64,000 nucleotides of DNA, taken from contig BSBM01002121.1 in NCBI GenBank assembly GCA_027924585.1, forward strand, positions 620,001-684,000. Reading direction: 5' to 3'. The number at the start of each line of letters is the position of its first letter. The first letter of the stretch is position 1. This document shows, piece by piece, positions 36,785 to 50,621 of the stretch. The position numbers and the translations under genes were made by a program. This DNA is from Larix kaempferi. Its lineage: Eukaryota > Streptophyta > Pinopsida > Pinales > Pinaceae. Below the pieces are notes generated by a model. That model made no database searches and was not told the origin of the DNA. It was given only the letters and a program-made list of their open reading frames with translations.

Positions 36785-38167
36785 GAGTTTTTAGAAAATG
36801 TGTTTTATTTCATCAATGGAATCTACAAAGTATGCACATTCTACGTCATAAGGACTTTCTATAGTTTGCGCATGCGTCCGAAAATAAGAAAAGCTTACTT
36901 CCCCAGTTTTTTAAAATCGCAACTTCTCGAAGGTTTACATGATTTGGTAAAAAACATGAGTTTTTGGAAAATGTGTTTTATTTCATAAATGGAATCTACA
37001 AAGTATGCACATTATATGTCATAACGACTTTCTATAGTTTGCGCATGCGTTTGGAAATAAGAAAAGCTTACTTCCACCGTTTTTTAAAATCACAGCTTCT
37101 AGAAGGTTTACATGATTTCGTAAAAAACACGAGTTTTTAGAAAATGTGTTTTATTTCATAAATGGAATCTACAAAGTATGCACATTCTACGTCATAACGA
37201 CTTTGTATTGTTTGCGCATGCTTCCGGAAATAAGAAAAGCTTACTTCCACCATTTTTTAAAATCACAGCTTCTAGAAGGTTTACATGATTTCTTAAAAAA
37301 CGCGAGTTTTTAGAAAATGTGTTTTATTTCATAAATATAATCAACAAAGTATGCACATTCTACATCATAACGACTTTCTATAGTTTGCGCATTCGTCCGG
37401 AAATAAGAAAAGCTTACTTCCCCCGTTTTTTAAAATCACAGCTTCTAGAAGGTTTACATGATTTCGTAAAAAACACGAGTTTTTAGAAAATGTGTTTTAT
37501 TTCATAAATGGAATCTACAAAGTATGCACATTCTACGTCATAACGACTTTCTATAGTTTGCGCATGCGTTTGGAAATAAGAAAAGCTTACTTCCCCCGTT
37601 TTTTAAAATCACAGCTTCTAGAAGGTTTACATGATTTCTTAAAAAACATGAGTTTTTAGAAAATGTGTTTTATTTCATAAATGGAATCAACAAAGTATGC
37701 ACATTGTACATCATAACGACTTTCTATAGTTTGCGCATGCGTCCGGAAATAAGAAAATCTTACTTCCACAATTTTTTAAAATCACAGCTTCTAGAAGGTT
37801 TACATGATTTGTTAAAAAACACGAGTTTTTAGAAAATGTGTTTTATTTCATCAATGGAATCAACAAAGTATGCACATTCTACGTCATAACGACTTTCTAT
37901 AGTTTGCGCATGCGTTTGGAAATAAGAAAAGCTTACTTCCCCCGTTTTTTAAAATCACAGCTTTTAGAAGGTTTACATGATTTCTTTAAAACACGAGTTT
38001 TTAGAAAATGTGTTTTATTTCATAAATGGAATCAACAAAGTATGCACATTCTATGTCATAACGACTTTCTATAGTTTGCGCACGCGTCCGGAAATAATAA
38101 AAGCTTACTTCCACCGTTTTTTAAAATCACAGCTTCTAGAAGGTTTACATGATTTCGTAAAAAACAC
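36612..38167 (+). repeat. Nine-monomer tandem unit, copy A (1,556 bp)
   Basis: The ordered variants are TAGTAGATTTTCATG, GCGTCCGAAAATAAG with CAACTTCTCGAAGG, TTGTATTGTTTGCGCATGC, AAACGCGAG with ATATAATCAAC, CACAATTTTTTAAAATC, TTTCTTTAAAAC and GCGCACGCGTCC. They recur 1,556 bp downstream (nine monomers less one base from the CTTTAAAAC unit). The first monomer is shared with the end of the eight-monomer block. Confidence 0.93.
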
Positions 38168-39723
38168 GAGTTTTCAGAAAATGTGTTTTATTTCATAAAT
38201 GAAATCTACAAAGTATGCACATTCTACGTCATAACGACTTTTTATAGTTTTCGCATGCATCCGGAAATAAGAAAAGCTTACTTCCCCCGTTTTTTAAAAT
38301 CACAGCTTCTAGTAGATTTTCATGATTTCTTAAAAAACACGAGTTTTTAGAAAATGTGTTTTATTTCATCAATGGAATCTACAAAGTATGCACATTCTAC
38401 GTCATAACGACTTTCTATAGTTTGCGCATGCGTCCGAAAATAAGAAAAGCTTACTTCCCTAGTTTTTTAAAATCACAACTTCTCGAAGGTTTACATGATT
38501 TGGTATAAAACATGAGTTTTTAGAAAATGTGTTTTATTTCATAAATGGAATCTACAAAGTATGCACATTCTATGTCATAACGACTTTCTATAGTTTGCGC
38601 ATGCGTTTGGAAATAAGAAAAGCTTACTTCCACCTTTTTTTAAAATCACAGCTTCTAGAAGGTTTACATGATTTCGTAAAAAACACGAGTTTTTAGAAAA
38701 TGTGTTTTATTTCATAAATGGAATCTACAAAGTATGCACATTTTACGTCATAACGACTTTGTATTGTTTGCGCATGCTTCCGGAAATAAGAAAAGCTTAC
38801 TTCCACCGTTTTTTAAAATCACAGCTTCTAGAAGGTTTACATGATTTCTTAAAAAACGCGAGTTTTTAGAAAATGTGTTTTATTTCATAAATATAATCAA
38901 CAAAGTATGCACATTCTACATCATAACGACTTTCTATAGTTTGCGCATTCGTCCGGAAATAAGAAAAGCTTACTTCCCCCGTTTTTTAAAATCACAGCTT
39001 CTAGAAGGTTTACATGATTTCGTAAAAAACACGAGTTTTTAGAAAATGTGTTTTATTTCATAAATGGAATCTACAAAGTATGCACATTCTACGTCATAAC
39101 GACTTTCTATAGTTTGCGCATGCGTTTGGAAATAAGAAAAGCTTACTTCCCCCGTTTTTTAAAATCACAGCTTCTAGAAGGTTTACATGATTTCTTAAAA
39201 AACACGAGTTTTTAGAAAATGTGTTTTATTTCATAAATGGAATCAACAAAGTATGCACATTCTACATCATAACGACTTTCTATAGTTTGCGCATGCGTCC
39301 GGAAATAAGAAAAGCTTACTTCCACAATTTTTTAAAATCACAGCTTCTAGAAGGTTTACATGATTTGTTAAAAACCACGAGTTTTTAGAAAATGTGTTTT
39401 ATTTCATCAATGGAATCAACAAAGTATGCACATTCTACGTCATAACGACTTTCTATAGTTTGCGCATGCGTTTGGAAATAAGAAAAGCTTACTTCCCCCG
39501 TTTTTTAAAATCACAGCTTTTAGAAGGTTTACATGATTTCTTTAAAACACGAGTTTTTAGAAAATGTGTTTTATTTCATAAATGGAATCAACAAAGTATG
39601 CACATTCTATGTCATAACGACTTTCTATAGTTTGCGCACGCGTCCGGAAATAATAAAAGCTTACTTCCACCGTTTTTTAAAATCACGGCTTCTAGAAGGT
39701 TTACATTATTTCGTAAAAAACAC
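38168..39723 (+). repeat. Nine-monomer tandem unit, copy B (1,556 bp)
   Basis: This directly follows copy A with the same variant order. Differences seen include CCCTAG for CCCCAG, GTATAAAACATG for GTAAAAAACATG and CACGGC for CACAGC. The unit after it (TTTCATCAATGG with TATTGTTTG) matches the unit that follows the same monomer type at 35,746, so block order continues across the boundary. Confidence 0.93.
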
Positions 39724-40415
39724 GAGTTTTTAGAAAATGTGTTTTATTTCATCAATGGAATCTACAAAGTATGCACATTCTACGTCATAACGACTTTCTA
39801 TTGTTTGCGCATGCGTCCGGAAATAAGAAAAGCTTACTTCCACCGTTTTTTAAAATCACAGCTTCTAGAAGGTTTACATGATTTCGTAAAAAACACGAGT
39901 TTTTAGAAAATGTGTTTTATTTCATAAATGGAATCAACAAAGTATGCACATTCTACGTCATAACGACATTCTATAGTTTGCGCATGCGTCCGGAAATAAG
40001 AAAAGCTTACTTCCACCGTTTTTTAAAATCACAGCTTCTAGAAGGATTACATGATTTCGTAAAAAACACGAATTTTTAGAAAATGCGTTTTATTTCATAA
40101 ATGGAATCTACAAAGTATGCACATTCTACGTCATAACGACTTTCTATAGTTTGCGCATGCGTCTGGAAATAAGAAAAGCTTACTTCCACCGTTTTTTTAA
40201 ATCACAGCTTCTCGAAGTTTTTCATGATTTCGGGAAAAACACGGGTTTTTAGAAAATGTGTTTTATTTCATAAATGGAATCAACAAAGTATGCACATTCT
40301 ATGTCATAACGACTTTCTATAGTTTGCGCATGCATCCGGAAATAAGAAAAGCTTACTTCCACCGTTTTTTAAAATCACAGCTTCTAGAAGGTTTACATGA
40401 TTTCGTAAAAAACAC

Positions 40416-41453
40416 GAGTTTTTAGAAAATGTTATTTATTTCATAAATGGAATCTACAAAGTATGCACATTCTATGTCATAATGACTTTCTATAGTTTGC
40501 GCATGCGTCCAGAAATAAGAAACGCTTACTTCCACCGTTTTTTAAAATCACAGCTCCTAGAAGGTTTACATGATTTCGGAAAAAACACGAGTTTTTAGAA
40601 AATGTGTTTTATTTCATAAATAGTATCAACAAAGTATGCACATTCTATGTCGTAACGACTTTCTATAGTTTGCGCATTCGTCCGGAAATAAGAAAAGCTT
40701 ACTTCCACTGTTTTATAAAATCACAGCTTCTAGAAGGTTTACATGATTTCGTAAAAAACACGAGTTTTTAGAAAATGTGTTTTATTTCATAAATGGAATT
40801 TACAAAGTATGCTCATTCTACGTCATAACGATTTTCCATAGTTTGCGCATGCGTCTGGAAATAAGAAACGCTTACTTCCCCCGTTTTTTAATATCACAGC
40901 TTCTAGAAGGTTTACATGATTTCGTAAAAAACACGAGTTTTTAGAAAATGTGTTTTATTTCATAAATGGAATCTACAAAGTATGCACATTCTACTTCATA
41001 ACGACATTCTATAGTTTGCGTATGCGTCCGGAAATAAGAAAAGCTGGCTTCCCCAGTTTTTTAAAATCACAGCTTCTAGAAGGTTTACATGATTTCTTAA
41101 AAAACACGAGTTTTTAGAAAATGTGTTTTATTTCATTAACAGTATCAACAAAGTATGCACATCCTACTTCATAACGACTTTCTATAGTTTGCACATGCGT
41201 CCGGAAATAAGAAAAGCTTACTTCCACCGTTTTTTAAAATCACAGCTTCTAGAAGGTTTACATGATTTCGTAAAAAACACGAGTTTTCAGAAAATGTGTT
41301 TTATTTCATAAATGGAATCTACAAAGTATGCACATTCTACGTCATAACGACTTTATATATTTTGCGCATGCGTCCGGAAATAAGAAAAGCTTACTTCCCC
41401 CGTTTTTTAAAATCACAGCTTCTAGAAGGTTTACATGATTTCGTAAAAAACAC
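40416..41453 (+). repeat. Six-monomer block, copy 1 (partner at 44,739-45,776)
   Basis: The ordered variants are ATGTTATTTATTTC with AAACGC and CAGCTCCTAG, TATGTCGTAACG, TATGCTCATTC with TTAATATCAC, CTACTTCATAACGACATTC with AGCTGGCTTCCCC, TTAACAGTATCAAC with CATCCTACTTC, and TATATATTTTGCGC. They recur 4,323 bp downstream (25 monomers minus 2 bp). Confidence 0.9.
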
Positions 41454-41799
41454 GAGTTTTTAGAAAATGTGTTTTATTTCATAAATGCAATCTTCAAAGT
41501 ATGCACATTCTGCGTCATAATAACATTCTATAGTTTGCGCATGCGTCCCGAAAAAAGAGATGCTTACATCCACCGTTTTTTAAAATCACAGCTTCTAGAA
41601 GGTTTACATGATTTCGTAAAAAACACGAGTTTTCAGAAAATGTGTTTTATTTCATAAATGAAATCTACAAAGTATGCACATTCTACGTCATAACGACTGT
41701 TTATAGTTTTCGCATGCGTCCGGAAATAAGAAAAGCTTACTTCCACAATTTTTTAAAATCACAGCTTCTAGAAGGTTTACATGATTTGTTAAAAAACAC

Positions 41800-43009
41800 G
41801 AGTTTTTAGAAAATGTGTTTTATTTCATCAATGGAATCAACAAAGTATGCACATTCTACGTCATAACGACTTTCTATAGTTTGCGCATGCGTTTGGAAAT
41901 AAGAAAAGCTTACTTCCCCCGTTTTTTAAAATCACAGCTTTTAGAAGGTTTACATGATTTCTTTAAAACATGAGTTTTTAGAAAATGTGTTTTATTTCAT
42001 AAATGGAATCAACAAAGTATGCACATTCTATGTCATAACGACTTTCTATAGTTTGCGCACGCGTCCGGAAATAATAAAAGCTTACTTCCACCGTTTTTTA
42101 AAATCACGGCTTCTAGAAGGTTTACATGATTTCGTAAAAAACACGAGTTTTTAGAAAATGTGTTTTATTTCATAAATGGAATCAACAAAGTATGCACATT
42201 ATACGTCATAACGACTTTCTATAGTTTGCGCATGCGTTTGGAAATAAGAAAAGCTTACTTCCCCCGTTTTTTAAAATCACAGCTTCTAGAACGTTTACAT
42301 GATTTCTTAAAAAACACGAGTTTTTAGAAAATGTGTTTTATTTCATAAATAGTATCAACAAAGTATGCACATCCTACTTCATAACGACTTTCTATAGTTT
42401 GCACATGCGTCCGGAAATAAGAAAAGCTTACTTCCACCGTTTTTTAAAATCACAGCTTCTAGAAGGTTTACATGATTTCGTAAAAAACACGAGTTTTTAG
42501 AAAATGTGTTTTATTTCATAAATGGAATCAACAAAGTATGCACATTCTATGTCATAACGACTTTCTATAGTTTGCGCATGCGTCCGGAAATAACAAAAGC
42601 TTACTTCCACCGTTTTTTAAAATCACGGCTTCTAGAAGGTTTACATGATTTCGTAAAAAACACGAGTTTTTAGAAAACGTGTTTTATTTCATAAATGCAT
42701 TCTTCAAAGTATGCACATTCTACGTCATAATAACATTCTATAGTTTGCGCATGCGTCCGGAAAAAAGAGATGCTTACATCCACCGTTTTTTAAAATCACA
42801 GCTTCTAGAAGGTTAACATGATTTCGTAAAAAACACGAGTTTTCAGAAAATGTGTTTTATTTCATAAATGAAATCTACAAAGTATGCACATTCTACGTCA
42901 TAACGACTTTTTATAGTTTTCGCATGCGTCCGGAAATAAGAAAAGCTTACTTCCCCCGTTTTTTAAAATCACAGCTTCTAGTAGGTTTTCATGATTTCTT
43001 AAAAAACAC
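41800..43009 (+). repeat. Seven-monomer version of the 35.4-kb eight-monomer unit
   Basis: It carries the same ordered variants as 35,401-36,784 but lacks the TTTCATCAATGG/TATTGTTTG monomer that the other three copies have in third position. One unit has GCATTCTTC where the others have GCAATCTTC. Confidence 0.92.
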
Positions 43010-44738
43010 GAGTTTTTAGAAAATGTGTTTTATTTCATCAATGGAATCTACAAAGTATGCACATTCTACGTCATAACTACTTTCTATAGTTTGCGCATGC
43101 GTCCGGAAATAAGAAAAGCTTACTTCCACCGTTTTTTAAAATCACAGCTTCTAGAAGGTTTACATGATTTCGTAAAAAACACGAGTTTTTAGAAAATGTG
43201 TTTTATTTCATAAATGGAATCTACAAAGTATGCACATTCTACGTCATAACGACTTTGTATTGTTTGCGCATGCTTCCGGAAATAAGAAAAGCTTACTTCC
43301 ACCGTTTTTTAAAATCACAGCTTCTAGAAGGTTTACATGATTTCTTAAAAAACGCGAGTTTTTAGAAAATGTGTTTTATTTCATAAATATAATCAACAAA
43401 CTATGCACATTCTACATCATAACGACTTTCTATAGTTTGCGCATTCGTCCGGAATTAAGAAAAGCTTACTTCCACCGTTTTTTAAAATCACAGCTTTTAG
43501 AAGGTTTACATGATTTCCTAAAAAACACGAGTTTTTAGAAAATGTGTTTTATTTCATAAATGGAATCTACAAAGTATGCACATTCTACGTCATAACGACT
43601 TTCTATAGTTTGCGCATGCGTCCGGAAATAAGAAAAGCTTACTTCCACCGTTTTTTAAAATCACAGCTTCTAGAAGGTTTACATGATTTCGTAAAAAACA
43701 CGAGTTTTTAGAAAATGTGTTTTATTTCATAAATGGAATCAACAAAGTATGCACATTCTACGTCATAACAACTTTCTATAGTTTGCGCATGCGTTTGGAA
43801 ATAAGAAAAGCTTACTTCCCCCGTTTTTTAAAATCACAGCTTCTAGAAGGTTTAAATGATTTCTTAAAAAACACGAGTTTTTAGAAAATGTGTTTTATTT
43901 CATAAATGGAATCAACAAAGTATGCACATTCTACATCATAACGACTTTCTATAGTTTGCGCATGCATCCGGAAATAAGAAAAGCTTACTTCCCCCGTTTT
44001 TTAAAATCACAGCTTCTAGAAGGTTCACATGATTTCGTAAAAAACACGAGTTTTTAGAAAATGTGATTTATTTCATAAATGGAATCTACAAAGTATGCAC
44101 AATCTACGTCATAACGACTTTCTATAGTTTGCGCATGCGTCCGGAAATAAGAAAAGCTTACTTCCCTCGTTTTCTAAAATCACAGCTTCTAGACGGTTTA
44201 CATGAATTTTTAAAAAACACGAGTTTTTAGAAAATGTGTTTTATTTCATAAATGGAATCAACAAACTATGCACATTCTACGTCATAACGACATTATATAG
44301 TTTGCGCATGCGTCCGGAAATAAGAAAAGCTTACTTCCCCGTTTTTTAAAATCACAGCTTCTAGAAGGTTTACATGATTTCTTAAAAAACACGAGTTTTT
44401 AGAAAATGTGTTTTATTTCATAAATGGAATCAACAAAGTATGCACATTCTACATCATAACGACTTTCTATAGTTTGCGCATGCGTCCGGAAATAAGAAAA
44501 GCTTACTTCCTCCGTTTTTTAAAATCACAGCTTCTAGAAGGTTTACATGATTTCGTAAAAAAGATGAGTTTTTAGTTAATGTGTTTTATTTCATAAATGG
44601 AATCAACAAAGTATGCACATTCTACGTCATAACGACTTTCTATAGTTTGCGCATGCGTCCGGAAATAAGAAAATCTTACTTCCCCCGTTTTTTAAAATCA
44701 CAGCTTCTAGAAGGTTTACATGATTTCTTAAAAAACAC
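43010..44738 (+). repeat. Ordinary monomers, 10 units
   Basis: Units at about 43,010-43,540 resemble part of the nine-monomer unit (TTGTATTG, AAACGCGAG, ATATAATCAAC). Later units include AGTTAATGTG near 44,574 and a one-C-short CTTCCCCGTTTTTT near 44,335. No exact long partner block or non-satellite sequence was seen. Confidence 0.7.
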
Positions 44739-45776
44739 GAGTTTTTAGAAAATGTTATTTATTTCATAAATGGAATCTACAAAGTATGCACATTCTATGT
44801 CATAATGACTTTCTATAGTTTGCGCATGCGTCCGGAAATAAGAAACGCTTACTTCCACCGTTTTTTAAAATCACAGCTCCTAGAAGGTTTACATGATTTC
44901 GGAAAAAACACGAGTTTTTAGAAAATGTGTTTTATTTCATAAATAATATCAACAAAGTATGCACATTCTATGTCGTAACGACTTTCTATAGTTTGCGCAT
45001 TCGTCCGGAAATAACAAAAGCTTACTTCCACAGTTTTTTAAAATCACAGCTTCTAGAAGGTTTACATGATTTTGTAAAAAACACGAGTTTTTAGAAAATG
45101 TGTTTTATTTCATAAATGGAATCTACAAAGTATGCTCATTCTACGTCATAATGACTTTCCATAGTTTGCGCATGCGTCTGGAAATAAGAAACGCTTACTT
45201 CCCCTGTTTTTTAATATCACAGCTTCTAGAAGGTTTACATGATTTCGTAAAAAACACGAGTTTTTAGAAAATGTGTTTTATTTCATAAATGGAATCTACA
45301 AAGTATGCACAATCTACTTCATAACGACATTCTATAGTTTGCGCATGCGTCCGGAAATATGAAAAGCTTGCTTCCCTAGTTTTTTAAAATCACAGCTTCT
45401 AGAAGGTTTACATGATTTCTTAAAAATCACGAGTTTTTAGAAAATGTGTTTTATTTCATAAACAGTATCAACAAAGTATGCACATCCTACTTCATAACGA
45501 CTTTCTATAGTTTGCACATGCGTCCGGAAATAAGAAAAGCTTACTTCCACCGTTTTTTAAAATCACAGCTTCTAGAAGGTTTACATGATTTCGTAAAAAA
45601 CACGAGTTTTCAGAAAATGTGTTTTATTTCATAAATGGAATCTACAAAGTATGCACATTCTACGTCATAACGACTTTCTATATTTTGCGCATGCGTCCGG
45701 AAATAAGAAAAGCTTACTTCCCCCGTTTTTTAAAATCACAGCTTCTAGAAGGTTTACATGATTTCGTAAAAAACAC
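44739..45776 (+). repeat. Six-monomer block, copy 2 (partner of 40,416-41,453)
   Basis: It repeats the ordered variants of the 40.4-kb block. It differs in details such as GAAATATGAAAAGC and TTAAAAATCACG in one unit. Its last three monomers also form the beginning of the composite block that recurs at 48,546. Confidence 0.9.
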
Positions 45777-46642
45777 GAGTTTTTAGAAAATGTGTTTTAT
45801 TTCATAAATTGAATCAACAACGTATGCACATTCTACATCATAACGACTTTCTATAGTTTGTGCATTCGTCCGGAAATAAGAAAAGCTTACTTCCCCCGTT
45901 TTTTAAAATCACAGCTTCTAGAAGGTTTACATGATTTCGTAAAAAACACGAGTTTTTAGAAAATGTGTTTTATTTCATAAATGGAATCTACAACGTATGC
46001 ACATTCTACGTCATAACGACTTTCTATAGTTTGCGCATGCGTCCGGAAATAAGAAAAGCTTACTTCCCCCGTTTTTTAAAATCACAGCTTCTAGAAGGTT
46101 TACATGATTTCGCAAAAAAACACGAGTTTTTAGAAAATGTGTTTTATTTCATAAATGGAATCAACAAAGTATGCACATTCTACGTCATAATGACTTTCTA
46201 TAGTTTGCGCATTCGTCCGGAAATAAGAAAAGCTTACTTCCCCCGTTTTTTAAAATCACAGCTTCTACAAGGTTTACATGATTTCGTAAAAAACACGAGT
46301 TTTTAGAAAATGTGTTTTATTTCATGAATGGAATCAACAAAGTATGCACATTCTAAGTCATGACGACTTTCTATAGTTTGCGCATGCGTTTGGAAATAAG
46401 AAAAGCTTACTTCCCCCGTTTTTTAAAATCACAGCTTCTAGAAGGTTTACATGATTTCTTAAGAAACACGAGTTTTTAGAAAATGTGTTTTATTCCATAA
46501 ATGGAATCTACAAAGTATGCACATTCTACGTCATAACTACTTTCTATAGTTTGCACATGCGTCCGGAAATAAGAAAAGCTTACTTCCACCGTTTTATAAA
46601 ATCACAGCTTCTAGAAGGTTTACATGATTTCGTAAAAAACAC
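45258..46642 (+). repeat. Eight-monomer segment P, copy 1 (1,385 bp)
   Basis: The ordered variants are CTTCATAACGACATTC, CAGTATCAAC, CTATATTTTGCGC, TTGAATCAACAACG, CTACAACG, GCATTCGTCC with AATGACTTTC, CATGAATGG with CTAAGTCATG, and TATTCCATAAATGG with GTTTTATAAAATC. They recur at 48,546-49,929, 3,288 bp away. This copy is one base longer because of an extra A near 46,117. Confidence 0.93.
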
Positions 46643-48372
46643 GAGTTTTTAGAAAATGTGTTTTATTTCATAAATGGAATCTACAAAGTATGCACATTCT
46701 ACGTCATAACGACTTTCTATAGTTTGCGCATGCGTCCGGAAATAAGAAAAGCTTACTTCCCCCGTTTTTTAAAATCACAGCTTCTAGAAGGTTTACATGA
46801 TTTCTTAAAAAACACGAGTTTTTAGAAAATGTTTTTTATTTCATAAATGGAATCAACAAAGTATGCACATTCTACATCATAACGACTTTCTATAGTTTGC
46901 GAATGCGTCCGGAAATAAGAAAAGCTTACTTCCCCCGTTTTTTAAAATCACAGCTTCTAGAAGGTTTACATGATTTCGTAAAAAACACGAGTTTTTAGAA
47001 AATGTGTTTTATTTCATAAATGGAATCAACAAAGTATGCACATTCTACGTCATAACGACTTTCTATAGTTTGCGCATTCATCCGGAAAAAAGAAAAGCTT
47101 ACTTCCCCCGTTTTTTAAAATCACAGCTTCCAGAAGGTTTACATGATTTCGTAAAAAACACGAGTTTTTAGAAAATGTGTTTTATTTCATAAATGGAATC
47201 TACAAAGTATGCACATTCTACGTCATAACGACTTTCTATAGTTTGCGCATGCGTTCGGAAATAAGAAAAGCTTACTTCCACCGATTTTTAAAATCACAGC
47301 TTCTAGAAGGTTTACATGATTTCGTAAAAAACACGAGTTTTTAGAAAATGTGTTTTATTTCATAAATGGAATCTACAAAGTATGCACATTCTACGTCATA
47401 ACGACTTTCTATAGTTTGTGCATGAGTCCGGAAATAAGAAAAGCTTACTTCCACCGTTTTTTAAAATGACAGCTTCTCGAAGGTTTACATGATTTCGTAA
47501 AAAACACGGGTTTTTAGAAAATGTGTTTTATTTCATAAATGGAATCTACAAAGTATGCACATTCTACGTCATAACGACTTTCTATAGTTTGCGCATGCAT
47601 CCGGAAATAAGAAAAGCTTACTTCCACTGTTTTTTAAAATCACAGCTTCTAGAAGGTTTACATGATTTCGTAAAAAACACGAGTTTTTAGAAAATGTGTT
47701 ATATTTCATAAATGGAATCTACAAAGTATGCACATTCTACGTCATAACGACTTTCTATAGTTTGCGCATGCTTCCGGAAATAAGAAAAGCTTACTTCCCC
47801 CGTTTTTTAAAATCACAGCTTCTAGAAGGTTTACATGATTTCTTAAAAAACACGAGTTTTTAGAAAATGTGTTTTATTTCATAAATGGAATCTACAAAGT
47901 ATGCACATTCTACGTCATAACGACTTTCTATAGTTTGCGCCTGCGTCTGGAAATAAGAAACGCTTACTTCCACCGTTTTTTAAAATCACAGCTTCTAGAA
48001 GGTTTACATGATTTCGTAAAAAACATGAGTTTTTAGAAAATGTGTTTTATTTCATAAATGGAATCAACAAAGTATGCACATTCTACGTCATAACGACTTT
48101 CTATAGTTTGCGCATTCGTCCGGAAATAAGAAAAGCTTACTTGCCCCGTTTTTTAAAATAACAGCTTCTAGAAGGTTTACATGATTTCTTAAAAAACACG
48201 AGTTTATAGAAAATGTGCTTTATTTCATAAATGGAATCTACAAAGTATGCACAATCTACATCATAACAACTTTGTATAGTTTGCGCATGCGTCCGGAAAT
48301 AACAAAAGCTTACTTCCACCGTTTTTTAAAATCACAGCTTCTAGAAGGTTTACATGATTTCGTAAAAAACAT
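46643..48372 (+). repeat. Ten-monomer segment Q, full copy (1,730 bp)
   Basis: The ten units run from ATGTTTTTTATTTC/GCGAATGCG-type monomers through GTGTTATATTTC, GCGCCTGCGTCTGG and CTTGCCCCG to GAGTTTATAG with GCACAATCTACATC. Shorter derivatives of this segment occur at 49,930-50,621 (last four units only) and 50,622-51,832 (three internal units missing). Confidence 0.9.
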
Positions 48373-48545
48373 GAGTTTTTAGAAAATGTGTTTTATTTCA
48401 TAAATGGAATCAACAAAGTATGCACATTCTACGTCATAACGACTTTGTAGAGTTTGCGCATGCGTCCGGAAATAACAAAAGCTTACTTCCACCGTTTTAT
48501 AAAATCACAGCTTCTAGAAGGTTTACATGATTTCGTAAAAAAGAC

Positions 48546-49929
48546 GAGTTTTTAGAAAATGTGTTTTATTTCATAAATGGAATCTACAAAGTATGCACAT
48601 TCTACTTCATAACGACATTCTATAGTTTGCGCATGCGTCCGGAAATAAGAAAAGCTTGCTTCCCCAGTTTTTTAGAATCACAGCTTCTAGAAGGTTTACA
48701 TGATTTCTTAAAAAACACGAGTTTTTAGAAAATGTGTTTTATTTCATTAACAGTATCAAAAAAGTATGCACATCCTACTTCATAACGACTTTCTATAGTT
48801 TGCACATGCGTCCGGAAATAAGAAAAGCTTACTTCCACCGTTTTTTAAAATCACAGCTTCTAGAAGGTTTACATGATTTCGTAAAAAACACGAGTTTTCA
48901 GAAAATGTGTTTTATTTCATAAATGGAATCTACAAAGTATGCACATTCTACGTCATAACGACTTTCTATATTTTGCGCATGCGTCCGGAAATAAGAAAAG
49001 CTTACTTCCCCCGTTTTTTAAAATCACAGCTTCTAGAAGGTTTACATGATTTCGTAAAAAACACGAGTTTTTAGAAAATGTGTTTTATTTCATAAATTGA
49101 ATCAACAACGTATGCACATTCTACATCATAACGACTTTCTATAGTTTGTGCATTCGTCCGGAAATAAGAAAAGCTTACTTCCCCCGTTTTTTAAAATCAC
49201 AGCTTCTAGAAGGTTTACATGATTTCGTAAAAAACACGAGTTTTTAGAAAATGTGTTTTATTTCATAAATGGAATCTACAACGTATGCACATTCTACGTC
49301 ATAACGACTTTCTATAGTTTGCGCATGCGTCCGGAAATAAGAAAAGCTTACTTCCCCCGTTTTTTAAAATCACAGCTTCTAGAAGGTTTACATGATTTCG
49401 TAAAAAACAAGAGTTTTTAGAAAATGTGTTTTATTTCATAAATGGAATCAAAAAAGTATGCACATTCTACGTCATAATGACTTTCTATAGTTTGCGCATT
49501 CGTCCGGAAATAAGAAAAGCTTACTTCCCCCGTTTTTTAAAATCACAGCTTCTAGAAGGTTTACATGATTTCGTAAAAAACACGAGTTTTTAGAAAATGT
49601 GTTTTATTTCATGAATGGAATCAACAAAGTATGCACATTCTAAGTCATAACGACTTTCTATAGTTTGCGCATGCGTTTGGAAATAAGAAAAGCTTACTTC
49701 CCCCGTTTTTTAAAATCACAGCTTCTAGAAGGTTTACATGATTTCTTAAGAAACACGAGTTTTTAGAAAATGTGTTTTATTCCATAAATGGAATCTACAA
49801 AGTATGCACATTCTACGTCATAACTACTTTCTATAGTTTGCACATGCGTCCGGAAATAAGAAAAGCTTACTTCCACCGTTTTATAAAATCACAGCTTCTA
49901 GAAGGTTTACATGATTTCGTAAAAAACAC
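48546..49929 (+). repeat. Eight-monomer segment P, copy 2 (1,384 bp)
   Basis: It has the same ordered variants as 45,258-46,642, with a few substitutions (TTTAGAATCAC, AACAAGAG, CTAAGTCATAACG). It joins directly to unit 7 of segment Q, so the six Q units that follow P in copy 1 are absent. Confidence 0.93.
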
Positions 49930-50621
49930 GAGTTTTTAGAAAATGTGTTATATTTCATAAATGGAATCTACAAAGTATGCACATTCTACGTCATAACGAC
50001 TTTCTATAGTTTGCGCATGCTTCCGGAAATAAGAAAAGCTTACTTCCCCCGTTTTTTAAAATCACAGCTTCTAGAAGGTTTACATGATTTCTTAAAAAAC
50101 ACGAGTTTTTAGAAAATGTGTTTTATTTCATAAATGGAATCTACAAAGTATGCACATTCTACGTCATAACGACTTTCTATAGTTTGCGCCTGCGTCTGGA
50201 AATAAGAAACGCTTACTTCCACCGTTTTTTAAAATCACAGCTTCTAGAAGGTTTACATGATTTCGTAAAAAACATGAGTTTTTAGAAAATGTGTTTTATT
50301 TCATAAATGGAATCAACAAAGTATGCACATTCTACGTCATAACGACTTTCTATAGTTTGCGCATTCGTCCGGAAATAAGAAAAGCTTACTTGCCCCGTTT
50401 TTTAAAATAACAGCTTCTAGAAGGTTTACATGATTTCTTAAAAAACACGAGTTTATAGAAAATGTGCTTTATTTCATAAATGGAATCTACAAAGTATGCA
50501 CAATCTACATCATAACAACTTTGTATAGTTTGCGCATGCGTCCGGAAATAACAAAAGCTTACTTCCACCGTTTTTTAAAATCACAGCTTCTAGAAGGTTT
50601 ACATGATTTCGTAAAAAAGAC
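49930..50621 (+). repeat. Last four monomers of segment Q (692 bp)
   Basis: GTGTTATATTTC, GCGCCTGCGTCTGG with AAACGC, CTTGCCCCG with AATAACAGC, and GAGTTTATAG with GCACAATCTACATC match 47,681-48,372 at 2,249 bp (13 monomers) and 51,141-51,832 at 1,211 bp (7 monomers). The unit begins immediately after segment P copy 2. Confidence 0.94.
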